DNA of 64,000 nucleotides from Nemertoderma westbladi (Eukaryota > Xenacoelomorpha > Nemertodermatida > Nemertodermatidae). The position numbers and the translations under genes are program-made. The stretch is taken from the NCBI GenBank assembly GCA_032718475.1, contig JAUCBJ010006626.1:1-64000 (forward strand). Direction: 5' to 3'. The notes under the pieces are model-generated. The model saw only the letters and a list, made by a program, of their open reading frames with translations. It ran no database searches and was not told the DNA's origin. Position 1 is the first letter of the stretch. Each line of letters opens with the position of its first letter. Positions 1-12,015 of the stretch are shown here, piece after piece.

Positions 1-574
1 ATATTAAGATAATATGTTGAATAAAGGATAATAATTGTATTGAATTCCTGTCGTGCATCGATGTTTCTAGGAATTCTATTATATGAGTAATCCGAAATAA
101 ATGTTATATTAATGGTCCTCTCGCATTATATTTATGTTGAATAACGCTAGTGCTTGGTAAGACAGTAGGTCTACTTAGGATTATTCTACACTATATAGTT
201 CTGCACTAAAAGGAAATAATAAATAATAAAAAAAATAATAATAATAATTAGTGAAAAATTTGTTTTTTGAAATACAACATCAATCAAATTATTATTTTAG
301 GGAATTTATTAACCAAACAAGAGGATCATGCTTCCCCGGACTCAGTACCTTTACATATTCCCCTAAATATTATACTTTTCAGATTTTTTGAGTTTTGAGT
401 TTTCTACAATTTTATAAGGCTGTTTATGTAAACTACTTATGAATTTAAATTAATCACATCCTATTTGCTCAATAATGGCCATTGAGTATGACTTAATATG
501 ACGTTCGACCGCCTGTGTATGAATTGGGAACATTGGGATCCGAGGGAATAATTCTGCTGGTAATTCACCATTGC
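1..574. other. AT-rich stretch, nothing recognised
   Basis: No coding signal, RNA gene or clear repeat boundary seen. It contains short A/T runs and AAT microsatellite near 220-250. Confidence 0.5.
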
Positions 575-836
575 TTACTACTACAGTAGGATCGGCATGC
601 TGCATTGCAGCTGCATTTTTAAAAATGCTGTGCCGGCTTGTCAACAAAATTGCACCGCCACAACTCCCTATCACCCATGACATTTGCTAGATCATCCGCA
701 TCTTCAAGGCCAGTGTCCTTTAAGATGCGTCTCAAGAAAGTCATGGGCTGTCCACCATGCTTATTCACTCCATGAGGCTGCCAAAGTACAAGATTATGCA
801 CTGCTGGTCCTCACGGCAAAAGCAATGTCCTGCAAA
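575..836 (-). mobile_element. 5'-truncated RTE-like LINE, 3' end only
   Basis: The minus strand encodes the last roughly 60 residues of the RTE-like LINE polyprotein that is also found at 11335-11517 and 42781-42960. The shared signature is a VLWQPHGVNKHGG motif followed by a DLANVMGDRELWR motif. Next comes a short 3' UTR ending in a TAG/CTA trinucleotide run at about 575-585, the usual RTE-type 3' end. The 5' side stops near 836, next to an 18-nt C run, as expected for a 5'-truncated LINE insertion. It cannot encode an active protein. Confidence 0.8.
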
Positions 837-839
837 TGT

Positions 840-857
840 CCCCCCCCCCCCCCCCCC
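840..857. repeat. Poly-C run, representative of many long G/C homopolymers
   Basis: An 18-nt C run. Comparable uninterrupted G or C runs lie at 2553-2576 (24), 3613-3639 (27), 4965-4986 (22), near 7418, near 13028, near 40683 and near 55030. Several sit just inside the ends of TTAA-flanked elements. Exact lengths in a sequence like this are likely to carry assembly error. Confidence 0.9.
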
Positions 858-1410
858 TTATAGCCAGTTCACAGCTGTACCATCACATCCTATGAATAAA
901 AGTTTATCAAGGTTAAAATTTTGTTCTTCTAAGCAGCTAAGTACTATCTCAATAACCTTTTCAGATGGAAAGAGCCAAGGCTCAAGTACTTAGACCCTGG
1001 CTCTTTTAAGACAGTAATATGTTCTTCTTTTACAATTTTAAGATGTAGCTTATCCCCATCTCGAACCAGAGTCTTATCTTTGTGCCCATCGAAGTACACC
1101 TCAGCTATTGAAACGTGTTTCTTTGGAAGATTCCTTTTGGAGCTGAAAATGGAACCGGGTACGTCCACGACGAATTTTACTTCTATCTATAACACAAGAT
1201 GTATTTGTTGGAGATATGAATCCAACATCAAATACAGCAACGGAAACAAGAGATGCTGCTGCTCTATCAGATACTATCGATCACATCCCTTGCCATCAGT
1301 GGAAGTTTCTAGTTTTATGAACAATTTTATGACATGGAGTTTGAAGTGGAATTTGTGAGATGCCACTTTCATTATTTCTGAGCTTAGGACTTAGTGCCTG
1401 AATAATACAT
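858..1410. other. Unassigned sequence with a short open stretch
   Basis: The minus strand is open for about 74 codons at 944-1168. I recognise no domain in it, and no splice structure or paralogue in the window supports it. It may be decayed transposon coding sequence. Confidence 0.3.
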
Positions 1411-1512
1411 TGTATCCTTTGTATCCTTTGTATACTTTGTATCCTTTGTATACTTTGTATCCTTTGTATACTTTGTATCCTTTGTATACTTTGTATCCTT
1501 TGTATACTTGTA
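1411..1512. repeat. 18-bp tandem array
   Basis: About six copies of a unit alternating TTTGTATCC and TTTGTATAC, giving an 18-bp higher-order period, directly visible. Flanking sequence is not repeated. Confidence 0.9.
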
Positions 1513-1516
1513 TAAT

Positions 1517-2944
1517 ACTTTGTAATAAGTCATCATCGGATTTCTCACTATCTGTCATAAACTGGCACTGGCTGTTCCCTGTATAAGATGAGTCATTAAG
1601 ATCATCACCTAAAATTTCTCCATGTTATACTGGACTACCAGCGTGGGTGAAAGGTATTGCAGATTCTGAATGATAAAGATCAATTTTCCCATTTGCCATC
1701 CTCCGTTTTTCCACGCTGGTCTTTCAGAATTGGTCTATGATGGGAACACATTTCTCAGCACTGCAAATACAGCTATCAATACGGATACAAGAGCAAGCAC
1801 AAATATCAAAGAGTGTATCCAGCAATTTTCTTATGAAAGTCAAGGTTGTTTAGAATTTTACCTTAGGACGACGGATGATCAGCAGACAAATGCCTTATAA
1901 ATTTAATTGAAGAGCTTTTCCACATAACGCTTCAGTTTTTTAAATATATTTTGCTTCAAGACTATTGGGATTGAGGCCTTTGTCCAAATATCAATGAGCT
2001 TATCTGTAACATTATTGCAGGTAGCTTTCCTGCAGGTAGGTTATTTCAGGTAGCTTAGTCGAATTTCTATCTTCTTGGAGCTTAAACTTTGTGTAGTTAT
2101 AGTGTGTATTTTCATAGCTATTCAGCCTTTCGTAATTTTATAGCTTTCATTTCAACAGGTTTGCCATATATTAATTATATCATCTGATTGCTGATAAACA
2201 ATATTTAAACTCATTATTTTATTTAAATATATTATAATATATTTTAAATAAATTTCACTGATAAGGATAATTAGCAATGTAAAACATATGTAAAATAAAA
2301 TATATATATAATGTGTGAAGGAATGTCATTAGTTGAATTAACAGCCTGAAATAATGTACAAAATTCGGTAAAGTTGGTGAGATTATGACTTAAGAGTTAA
2401 AATGACAGTTTAATTGGCGTTGAGGTCAGACCAATAAACGTATAAAAGAGACACAACAAACCAGCCCCACCCATCATCCCCCTGACCCCCCCCCAAAAAA
2501 AAAAAAAATAGGTTAATAATGCAGATCCTCAGGTACAAAACTCAGACCATCCACCCCCCCCCCCCCCCCCCCCCCCTTATGTACAAATATTTATAACAAA
2601 TAAAAAGTGTAATATAATTCTAACCCTGTTTAGAACCCACAAATGTCATGCCGGTGTCACAGGCGAAAATGTCCCCCCACGCGGAATGCCCAGGGGGGCA
2701 TATTCGCCTAGCGCCAAATGTCCCCGGGTCACATAGGCCTAGCGCCATATGGCCCCCCTACCGCGCAGGCCCCCGTTGATTTAATGGTTTGAAATAAGTC
2801 TAGAATTTATTAAGTACCAATAGTCATTTATGTTACATAGTTGTAAAGTTGTAAACATAGTTGTTTCTTATAGTGTTATTGATTGTTTGAAAATCAAGAT
2901 GTTCAGAATAAATTTAAATTACATTATTTGAACGTTTCCAAATT
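1517..2944. other. Non-coding stretch without identified gene
   Basis: AT-rich apart from a 24-nt C run at 2553-2576 and a GC-rich segment at about 2640-2780 with repeated 'cctagcgcca' words. No supported gene. Confidence 0.4.
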
Positions 2945-2989
2945 GGATAGAAAACTGAATTGGGGGGTGGGGGGTGTACACACCAAAAT

Positions 2990-3160
2990 TTATACTACCA
3001 AGTATTAAGTACCAATAATTTCGACGCAAAATAACAGCTGATTATTCTCAAAAATAAAACTGTAACCTGGTCTATTGTGCTTAGTTTATTGTTTTGGTTA
3101 AAATAACGTGCCACTGTAACCTGCTCCTTTCCCTAAATTGAGAATTTAACATTGATACGT
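2990..3160 (+). repeat. Left arm of a long inverted repeat
   Basis: This roughly 150-bp block reappears in reverse complement at about 11863-12000. Both arms share the words 'aaaataaaactgtaacctg' and 'aacgtgccactgtaa' and continue to a TTGAGAATTTAAC end. Divergence is modest. The arms flank the TTAA element at 3570 and the LTR element at 5287. They may be remnants of a foldback element that later received those insertions, or two independent copies in opposite orientation. Confidence 0.7.
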
Positions 3161-3569
3161 ATTCTACAGGGGGGCAATTTCGACTGGGACACCGGTAATA
3201 AAATGAATTGAATGATTGATTGAGGGCAGATTGACGTAGAGGGCCTCCAAATAATAATCGATGGTTTTTTAAAATACTTTCATTATTAGGGGTGAAACTA
3301 AAAGGAGTATGCCTATTTAAAATTGTACCGGTATGCAACACTGAATCCAGAATGTGCAAGTGTTTGTTCCAAATACTGCAATTCACAAAAACGGAAACAT
3401 TTGAATTTCCCGCTAATATCTTTAGTTGCAATATGCCATACGGTACAAAGAATTTAATCCGTATTGCGTTTTACAGTAAAATGGGAAATATTATTACAAG
3501 AAGTAAGTATAGGCCTTGTATTTAATGTTTAAAAATTATTATATGAGGGTGTGTTTAATATGTTTAATA

Positions 3570-5003
3570 TTAACCCTATTACCACTGGGGTGTTTTGACC
3601 ATTAGCACCACTGGGGGGGGGGGGGGGGGGGGGGGGGGGATTCGGGCCACCCACTATATTTTTGTAATCGTCCAATGAAATCCTACAAACTTTGGGCTGT
3701 TGGTGAAACAACTATAGATGAATAGTACCAAACCTTAAAAAGTTAAAATTTCATAAGCAAGGACTCATAATTTTGATGAAAAATAAAAGTAGTCCCAGGA
3801 CAAAATTACAAAATTTTTTGTTTTCTAAAAACTAATAGTGTGGCAGTGTTGGCTAGATTTAGTAGGTTTTTCAAGACGCTGAATCGAATGTGATTATATT
3901 CCATTTCCAAAACTTGAAGTGGATGCTATTTTTCGTGCAGATGTGGGCGTGGCACTTCAAATTTTGAAAAATTAGATATTCAGAAAATGCCCCTAATTTT
4001 TTATTTCAACGCATCTTTATAGGTTTTGTGGGCCGCTGAATAGATTGAAAGTAATATAGAAGCCTGAAGACTGAGTGGTTCGCCATTTTTGGTGCACCAA
4101 AATTAGGGAGTGGCACTTCAAATTTTGAAAAATACGAGATTCGGAAAATAAACCAAAATTGAAATTTTACCGCATTTATATAGGTTTTCTAGACCGCTGA
4201 ATCGATTGAAAGTAATATAGAAGCCTGAAGACTTAGAGGTTAGCCATTTTTTGAAATCAAAACTTTAGTGTTTTTACCGAATAAAGTAATTTTGAAAATT
4301 TGAAGTGCCACGCCCTAATTTTGGTGCACCGAAAATTACTTACATCGAGGATTCGAGGCTTCTATAATACTTTCAATCGATTCAGCGCTCCAGAAAACCT
4401 ATAAAAATGCTTTGAAATCAAAAATTTAGTGTATTTTCCGAATCTCGTATTTTTCAAAATTGGACGTGCCACGCCCTAATTATGGTGCACCAAAAATTTT
4501 GGAGCACCTAAGTCTTCAGGCTTCTTTCTATATTACTGTCAATCGATTCAGAGCTCCAGAAAACCAATAAAGATTCTTCGAAATCAAAACTTTTGTAAAT
4601 TTTCCGAATAAAGTAATTTTGAAATTTTAAAGTGCCACGCCCTAATTTTGGTGCTCCAAAAATGACGTACCACTACACTTACATACTTTTATAGAGCATT
4701 AGAGTGATCCAAACCAAAAGAAAATAAATAAAAATAGCCCAAACATAAATAATTATTAAATCACGAATGACTTTGTAAAATTCGAAAATTTCAAAAAATT
4801 TGGTGCTGGAGACCAAATTTTGAGGTGGCACCCACATCGAAAAGTAGAAATGCAATTGCAACGTCGTTTTTTGCAAAAGATGCGGCGTTAAATTTGGCTA
4901 ATTCTCAATAAAAATTGGGCCGGTACGTAATGTGGTTGCATAGTTACAGCAACTAAAACAGCAACCCCCCCCCCCCCCCCCCCCCCAGTGGTAATAGGGT
5001 TAA
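3570..5003. mobile_element. TTAA-flanked, piggyBac-like non-autonomous element
   Basis: The ends are mirror images: TTAACCCTATTACCACTGGGG on the left and its reverse complement on the right. That gives a TTAA target duplication and a terminal inverted repeat of about 17 bp starting CCCT. TTAA targets with CCC-starting ends are typical of piggyBac-type elements. A G run (3613-3639) and a C run (4965-4986) sit just inside the two ends. The interior carries several roughly 180-bp units around 'gtggcacttcaaattttg', first direct and then inverted. No transposase is visible. Confidence 0.75.
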
Positions 5004-5286
5004 TATGTTTAAAAGTCAATTATATCCGGGTAATGTTAAAGCCATAAGTATTTTTAATGAATAGCTCGAAAATGTCAGATAATTCAAACAAATATCGTTA
5101 AAAATATTAAATATTTAAAAATTTAATTTTGGGAGACTGGGGGAGCATGATCATATGGACCAATTAATTGAATATTTCAACTCATTTCGCTTTACTAAAT
5201 TCCCTAACCTACTGTAGTTTGAGACAGGGCAGGGGGGGGGGGGGATTTGGACGCAAACCCCATCTCACCGAATTAATTTGAGTTAA

Positions 5287-5895
5287 TGTAAGCGGATTCA
5301 GTTCCGCTGCATTACCCTCATAAATGGGAAGTGGCACATTTTCAGTAATATGTTGGAGGTACGAGATTGGCAATAACCAATCTCATATCACAATCCAACA
5401 CCGGGGACAACACAGCCCCAAAGCCACACAAAGGGAGGTTAGAGGTCAAACCACCTCGGGAGGGAAAGTAACCAACAGGGGCCAACAGGGGGGAAACACT
5501 CCCAGAAAGGGGAGAGGCGTGAAGTAGATCATTAGCCAATGGGGGCAAAGGAGGCATCTGCTAGGTAAAGGCCACAATAGTGTAGGAATAATTATAGATA
5601 TATATATTATGCCGTTACCGGTCTGGCTATCATTTAGTTGCTCAGTTATTGGTTTTAGTGCAGACCGGTGACATCCTTCACCGTCACCGTCACGAATATA
5701 TCCACATCTACCGGTATACCATACTGTTACCAACCTGTCATCATCAAACTATACTGTGCTATCATTCAGTCATTCGGTTATTGATATTAATATTCAGAGC
5801 ATCAAAGAAATAACAACGAACACTTATTTTACTATTCCGCGAACACGGTGACGCGTAGTCTGACTAACCGGTCGGGATCCCTTGATCCCGTCACA
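5287..5895 (+). repeat. 5' LTR (609 bp)
   Basis: Starts TG and ends CA. Its last 276 bp match 11562-11837. No canonical tRNA primer-binding site (TGG start) is obvious immediately downstream in the 5896-5915 segment. Confidence 0.85.
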
Positions 5896-6043
5896 GTGAA
5901 GGATACCAAACTACCACTACAAACTGTGACTGCCAGACGACAGAAGAAAATATGAGCACAGGAGAGCCCCGATTGTCAGAGGGAGAGAGGACACCTCCGC
6001 GGACCCCGGACGATACCAACCAAACGATCCGCGAGGCCGCGAC

Positions 6044-6748
6044 GTGACGGTATCGACCCGCAATGCTGGATTCGCCGACGAGAGACGATCTGGCAGCCCA
6101 AGCGGAGGGCGGCCGACTACCATGAGGAAGGGTCGAGTCGACGCACGACGGCGGTCGGAGAACCGGAGTCGCCGGCCAGCCACAGGCCGAGGGCGACGGA
6201 CGGCCCACCGGAACAGCGACAGTGGGGCCGCCGGTACGACGCCGAACCAGGAGAGGAGGATGAGATGTCGGCGAAGAGGACGTCGGGACCAGCGATCGGC
6301 GTCAACGGGCCTACAACGCCACCAAGAAACTGTTGAGGGAGGCCAAAGAGGGAGAGAAGGTAAATCAGGGGAAGTTGAGCCAGCGACTAGGTGAGTCGAA
6401 TAAACATTTCCGATATTCAGGCAGGGAGAACTGGCGAGTGAGAGAGCAAGGGGGGTTGCCACCGAACTATTCAAACTGTGGCGATCCGGGGTTATGGAGC
6501 CTGAAATAGTGTACGTAGGGCCGTATTTAGTGGATGCCAGGGGAATTAAGTTAGTGGGATGGGCAGATCCGCACGAGGGCGAACCCGAGGTTAACCCCGA
6601 GGCTTCAGTCTCGTCGGTTAGTGAGAACCCCAGAAAGTGGGGGAAAGTTAGTAGGACAGAGAGGCGATGGGGGTCTGTCATGACCGATAAGTCCGCTACA
6701 TGCTCCGCGAAAGCAAGAAGGGTGTTAGAGATAGATCTGGTACAATAA
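6044..6748 (+). pseudogene. Arg-rich leader coding region of the LTR element
   Basis: Open stretches at 6044-6394 (very Arg/Gly/Ser rich) and 6494-6748 lie in different frames directly downstream of the 5' LTR. The composition differs sharply from the AT-rich surroundings. They probably belong to the element's 5' leader and gag. No known domain is recognised, and they could be frameshifted pieces of one protein. Confidence 0.4.
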
Positions 6749-6830
6749 TAACAATACGCTAGGAGACGTTAATATTAATAGTACCGTAGTAGACAACCCT
6801 AATCAAACTTCCATTCCAGGAAATAATATT

Positions 6831-8166
6831 TTGCCCGATAATAATAATTTAAATCCGTGTATCCCTAATTTAAATGTACATAATAATCCAAATAATTCAA
6901 ATAATAATTTAAACCAAAATATGGAAAATAATTCAAATATACAAAATAACTCAAATAATAATTTAAACCAAAATATGGAAAATAATTCAAATATACAAAG
7001 TAATTCGAATGATCTAAATTTAAATACGCAGAGTAATCTAAATAATAATTTTAATTCAAACGAGCAAAATAATCCTGATTCTAATCCAAATATACAAAAT
7101 AATTTAAATAATAATCCGAATTCAGTACAGAATAACTCCAATAATTTAAACAATTTTAATAATAATCTTGATAATGGTGCTATTAATATAAACGCAGCAG
7201 ACATAGGTGGTCCGACCAGCAAGGGCCGGGAAGGCCACGTAGTTAATACGCAGGGAGTAGCGGGGGTGAGTCAACCCGACGAGAGTCTGCTAGACCACGC
7301 AGTGGTACAGGGAGAGGCGGGGGTGAATAGACCCGGCCGCAGTGGAGATAGTGCGCCGGCCAGAGAGTGGCGTAGAAGCGAAGTAAGAGATAGTCAAGTA
7401 ATAGGTGGCAAGCGGGGGGGGGGGGGGGGGGCTACAGGCCCCCCACGACGAGAGATTAGTGGCGAGAGGGGGGGGGGCAGAGAATGTCCCACAGGCGTCG
7501 GCAGACAATGCATGGGGCGAGTTAGGTGAACCGCAGCACCCGGCGACTGAGAATAGTAGGGGGATTACGAATATCCCTAGCGGCGTCCGACCGGCTAGAT
7601 ATAGGGAGGTTGGCATCGTGAGCGTTCAAGCGACAAGACGTCGAGCCCAGTCAGAAGAGGGAAGAAGAGCAGTGGAGTTTAACCGGGAGGTCAATGAGAG
7701 ATCTCATGAGCGGGGACGCTACACTGAAGAGAGAAGAAGAGAAGAGAGTAGAAGGAGCGTTGCTAGGAGCGACCGGAGAGCGACTATGGACAGCGAGCCG
7801 TCGGTAGTAGAGATGGAGTTGGAGAGTCGGTGGGGTCGAACTCCGGGAGATTGCCGTCGCCCCGGAGAGACGCAGCCTGGCGAGATATACTATACGCCGA
7901 GAGAGGGGTACAGGACGTACCGGTATGAGAACAACAACAGGAGAGGGGATCGAAGAGAAACTTCCCGACGGGATATAGCTGCCGATCGAGAGTACGGTAG
8001 TCACGGGGAGGACTTCTTGGATTATTCGAGAAGATTAAACTTCCGTGTGGAGGGACACATACAGACTGCAAGACATACTATAGGCCTTACTGCACATACT
8101 ATAGGCCATGCTGGGAGAGATAGTGTAGACAATAGGGTAGCGCAGACAACGGGATTACACCCGTAA
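6831..8166 (+). pseudogene. gag-like region: Asn-rich then Arg-rich, frame broken at a G run
   Basis: 6831-7529 encodes about 110 residues dominated by Asn, with repeated NNSNNNLNQNMENNSNIQ-type units, followed by a charged segment. 7405-8166 continues in another frame with an Arg/Glu-rich tail. The frames change over G runs at 7418-7431 and near 7466-7475, so homopolymer slippage probably separated one original gag ORF. No zinc knuckle was found. The 3' part of the element, including all of pol, is cut off near 8250 where the LINE begins. Confidence 0.5.
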
Positions 8167-8843
8167 GTCGCGGAGTATATACCAGTAGGTAGGCCAGAAG
8201 TGGATAGGCCTATACCGGTACCAGCACAGCAGTATGACTATAATATGCATCCCCACCTCCCCTCCATGCAGCATAAAGGAGGTGCCACCTGTAGCTGCAT
8301 AGACCCTCTTACTAGGGCAAATCTGGTCCTGTAACTAGGACCCCCTTCGTTCTGGGATAAGGACGCCCTTGGTCCTGTATTAAGGACCCATATACTTTGC
8401 TGCAGGGGTATATGGCCTGACCAGGCAGATGGTGATCTACCAATGGCTGGTTAGGAGTAGAGTGTTCTCATGTCCACTGTGAGAGCACTTTACTGCGACC
8501 TGCACCTGGCAGCAAGGGTACAGGGCATGACCCAGCAGATGAGCTGCAACAGCCAATGGTGGGTCATGTATGCCAGAGTAGATATGGGTGATGGGCCTCA
8601 TATCTGACTCCATTGTGACACCCACCCTGTGGAATGGTAAACCAGGGTGTGGTATTTGCCCCAAGAGCTGACTCGGCAAAAAAGCACCCCGCAACCCCCA
8701 CTATGGATTACATTAGCAATGCGGAGGTCCAGCCACTATAGGCCAGTGGAATTACCGGACACAATCGGCCTCACAGGCATCAGTTAACTCCTGACCGGCT
8801 GCCTGTCTCACCCCCTACTGGAGAGAGAGTAGCCAACAATTCT

Positions 8844-9800
8844 TTGAGTCCCTTTCCTGATGACCTTTCTGGCCCAAACCCTGGGTCACCAGGGAGGCCA
8901 GATTGTGATGGGGAGAGGGATTCTGGAGTTGGAGGCTACTCTCGTGTTCCACCCCGACCAACAAAGCCATTGGTGAATCTGAGGCAAGTCACTAGACTAG
9001 CCTCAGTAAACACCCTAACACTCGGGTCCCCAATGCGACAAGGTGAGCTGACTGCCTTGGCAGATAAGCTTTCTCTTTCTGTTGCCCCTGTAGAGGAGGT
9101 GGAAAATTTCTACCACAATCTACAAGCAGCTACTGATGGAGTGGATCAGCATGCATTCTTAACATTCCTGGGAGACTTTAATGCAAGTCTGCATCAATCA
9201 CCTACATCGCCCTGGGTCTATAGCAATAGTGTTAACCGAAATTCTGTCCATCTTCAGGATTTTATCTCTGGAAATGGATTGTTTTCGGCTGGAACCCAGT
9301 TCAAGAAGCGAACTGGAAAGCTATGGACTCATAGTGGACCCAGTGGTCACAAGTCCCAGATAGACCATATTCTGTTTCGTAGGAAATGCAGGAGCTCTAT
9401 ACAAGACTGTAATGCATTTACACTTCGACCCTTCTCCAGTGATCACCGCCTTATTGTGGCCAAGGTAAGACTTAGTCTGCGTGCTAGCAGAACAACGAAA
9501 TCTGCCTTGCCACGGCATGACTGGTCCTCTCTGTTGCAACAGCCAAGTGTGAGATCCAGCTTCACACTACAGCTGAGCAACAGGTATGAGGCTCTTGCCT
9601 CTGAGGCGGCAGATCACTGTGAGGGCTATACTGCCTTTACAGAAGCAGTTAAGTTAGCTGCTGCAGAAACAGTTCCTGTATACCCTCGAAACAGGAAAAG
9701 GGCCCCCTGGACTGACAACAAAATTCAGAAGTGCCGAAATGACCTTCATAAGGCGCAGAAAGAGTCCCGACTCAAACAGAGCGGCCAAGAATGCAGTTAA
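8844..9800 (+). pseudogene. RTE-like endonuclease region, internally deleted
   Basis: Encodes a Pro/Ser-rich N-terminal tail up to TALADK, then jumps into the second half of an exonuclease/endonuclease/phosphatase-fold domain. Visible motifs are LGDFNAS, an IDHIL block and SSDHRLI, the GDFN/SDH signatures of APE-type endonucleases. The first half, including the catalytic Glu motif, is deleted at about 9080. The frame is lost near 9790 before the RT. Confidence 0.8.
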
Positions 9801-10043
9801 GGCTGCATCTAGGTCCCTAAACAGGCAGTACTCTGTTAATCTACAGGAGCTAATAAACCAACAGGTTGATGCCATCAATGATGCTGGCACAGCAGCAGGC
9901 AATCATCCCAGGCATGGAAATCGATCAATCTGCTTACTGGGCGGAAAAGCCAACCAACCACCAAGGTTAAGGCTGAATCACCAGCCGATCGCCTCAATGG
10001 TTGGAAAGCCTGCTTTGAAAAGCTCCTCAATAATGACAGGGTA

Positions 10044-11324
10044 TTGCGTGATAACTTTATAGAAGTAAAAGTGTCTGAGTCTGTACTCCCAGATATTCCC
10101 ATTGGCGATAACTCCTTTGCAGAAGTGAAGGCTGCTGCAAAGAGCATTAAGACCAATCGTGCCAGAGGAGTAGATGGTGTTCCCCCTGAGGTCTTTAAAA
10201 TACCTGAGTGTTTAAAGCTCATCTATCCCATCATAGTAGACATGTACAGAACAACAAGAGTCCCACAAGAAATGAAAACAAATAAGTTGGTGCCAGTTCC
10301 CAAGAAGGGCAACCTAACACTCTATGGTTCTTTTCGGGGAATCTCATTGATCTCGATTGCTGCAAAGCTATACAATAGGATTCTATTAAATCGCATCAGG
10401 GATCCCATTGAGAGACTGCTCTGTGGAAATCAGAATGGGTTCCGTAAAGGTCGTGGAACCATGGAGCCCATTTTGGCACTTAGAAGAATAATTGAAGAAT
10501 TATCAAAAAAGAAAGACAGGCATCTGGCTGTTATCTTTGTTGACTTCTTCAAGGCCTTTGATTCAGTCTCTCGGTCACGTATGTTCAGCATACTTTCATT
10601 ATATGGGATTCCTGATGAAATTATTGCAGCAATCAGAACAGTATACGATGGTTCGACAACATTTGTGTCTACTGTTGATGGTGACACAGAACCATTTGAA
10701 GTGTTATGGGGCGTCCTCCAAGGAGACACACTTGCACCATTCTTGTTCATTATTGTGGTTGACTATGTTCCACGCATGTCCTTAGATCATCATAATGATG
10801 ATGGGGTGATGATAACTCCACCTACTGGCTCCAAGTACCTAACTGATCTAGACTTTGCTGATGACTTAGGAGTACTCTCAGAATCATTAGAGGGAGCCCA
10901 ACGACTCCTCAGCTCATTGGAACATGCTGCTTCTAGTGTTGGTCTTTTTATTAACTCCAGAAAGACCAAAATTCTGACAGTTAACTTTAAAAGTCCTCAG
11001 CAAGTCTCTGATCGGATGAGCATAAGCTCAAAGGATGGTATGCTTGAGCATGTGGACGACTTCTGTAACCTGGGATCATGGATCCAGAAGTCAGGTGAGG
11101 ACCTTCGAATACGTAAGGGAAAGGCATGGGCATCCTTGAATAGGCTTTCCAGGATTTGGAAGTCACCGAGAATTAATCGGAAACTTAAGGTCCGATTATT
11201 TAGAGCAGCAGTAGTTCCAGTACTCCTCTACGGGAGTCCATGCTGGGCTCTAACTGCTGAGGACACCAAATCTGACACTAGAACAAAATCGCCTCCGCTT
11301 TGCAGGACATTGCTTTCGCCGTGA
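10044..11324 (+). pseudogene. RTE-like reverse transcriptase domain
   Basis: 426 codons with RT blocks in order: RGVDGVPPEVF, NQNGFRKGRGT, VIFVDFFKAFDSV, WGVLQGDTLAPFLF and DFADDLG. FADD replaces the common YADD, as in relatives of this clade. The thumb/linker region follows. The reading frame shifts near 11265-11324 because of a deletion. The upstream frame (9739-10062) holds the connection from the endonuclease. Confidence 0.88.
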
Positions 11325-11334
11325 GGACCAGCCA

Positions 11335-11517
11335 GTGCATAATCTTGTACTTTGGCAGCCTCATGGAGTGAATAAGCATGGTGGACAGCCCATGACTTTC
11401 TTGAGACGCATCTTAAAGGACACTGGCCTTAAAGATGCGGATGATCTAGCAAATGTCATGGGTGATAGGGAGTTGTGGCGGTGCAATTTTGTTGACAAGC
11501 CGGCACAGCATTCTTAA
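11335..11517 (+). pseudogene. RTE-like LINE C-terminal segment
   Basis: Encodes the VLWQPHGVNKHGG and DDLANVMGDRELWR motifs found at the end of all copies here. It is in a different frame from the RT ORF. The stop at 11517 precedes the short TAG-ending 3' UTR. Confidence 0.8.
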
Positions 11518-11561
11518 ATATGCAGCTGCAATGCAGCATGCCGATCCTAGTAGTAGTAGTA

Positions 11562-11837
11562 GGTCTGGCTATCATTCAGTTGCTCAGTTATTGGTTTTAG
11601 TGCAGAGCGGTGACATCCTTCACTGTCACCGTCACCAATATATCCACATCTACCGGTATACCATACTGTTACCAAGCTGTCATCATCAAACTATACTGTG
11701 CTATCATTCAGTCATTCGGTTATTGATATTAATATTCAGAGCATCAAAGAGATAACAACGAACTCTTATTTTACTATTCCGCGAACACAGTGACGCGTAG
11801 TCTGACTAACCGGTCTGGATCCCTCGATCCCGTCACA
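11562..11837 (+). repeat. 3' LTR remnant of the GTTAA element
   Basis: 276 bp equivalent to 5620-5895, ending CCCGTCACA and followed by GTTAA. The preceding 333 bp of the LTR are missing at the LINE junction. Confidence 0.85.
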
Positions 11838-11862
11838 GTTAAATTGTTGTTAAATTAAGTTG

Positions 11863-12015
11863 AGTTAAATTCTCAACTTAGGTAAATGAGCAGATTACAG
11901 TGGCACGTTATTTAACCAAAACAATTAACTAAACCCAATAGAACAGGTTACAGTTTTATTTTTGAGAGTAATCAGCTGCTATTTGCATCGATTGTCCCCT
12001 GGAGAGGGATGAATT
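11863..12015 (-). repeat. Right arm of the long inverted repeat
   Basis: Reverse-complement match to about 2990-3160. It carries the same 'cgttattt(t)aaccaaaac' and 'cagttttatttttgagag' words in opposite orientation. A C run follows at 12032-12048. It lies in the intron upstream of the 12242 exon. Confidence 0.7.

Larger units (their letters stand above)
8251..11561 (+). mobile_element. RTE-like LINE copy 1, defective
   Basis: 5' UTR at about 8251-8702, then polyprotein pieces for apurinic-type endonuclease, RT and a C-terminal segment, ending in a TAG microsatellite at 11548-11561. It matches minus-strand copy 2 (42743-46133 plus 54004-54418) and copy 3 (59353-60362). Compared with copy 2 it lacks about 300 bp at 9080, removing the N-terminal endonuclease catalytic region, and about 130 bp near 11265. 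A TAG stop near 8740 interrupts the N-terminus that begins at 8703. Confidence 0.88.
5282..11842 (+). mobile_element. LTR retrotransposon with GTTAA target duplication, pol missing
   Basis: The left LTR begins TGTAAGCGG at 5287 after GTTAA (5282-5286). The right LTR ends CCCGTCACA at 11837, followed by GTTAA (11838-11842). The last 276 bp of the two LTRs (5620-5895 and 11562-11837) align without length change and with few substitutions. Between them are only a gag-like region and an RTE-like LINE. No protease, RT, RNase H or integrase is seen. The first roughly 333 bp of the 3' LTR are absent where the LINE sits. Family not determined; TG...CA ends and a 5-bp duplication fit BEL/Pao or Gypsy. 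Confidence 0.85.

Noticed and set aside
944-1358. Overlapping open frames on both strands
   Set aside because: Short, no recognisable domain, no splice signals or paralogue in the window; kept only as an unassigned stretch.
5342-5733. Open frames across the 5' LTR
   Set aside because: The sequence is repeated as LTR (11562-11837) and the frames overlap on both strands, so they are fortuitous.
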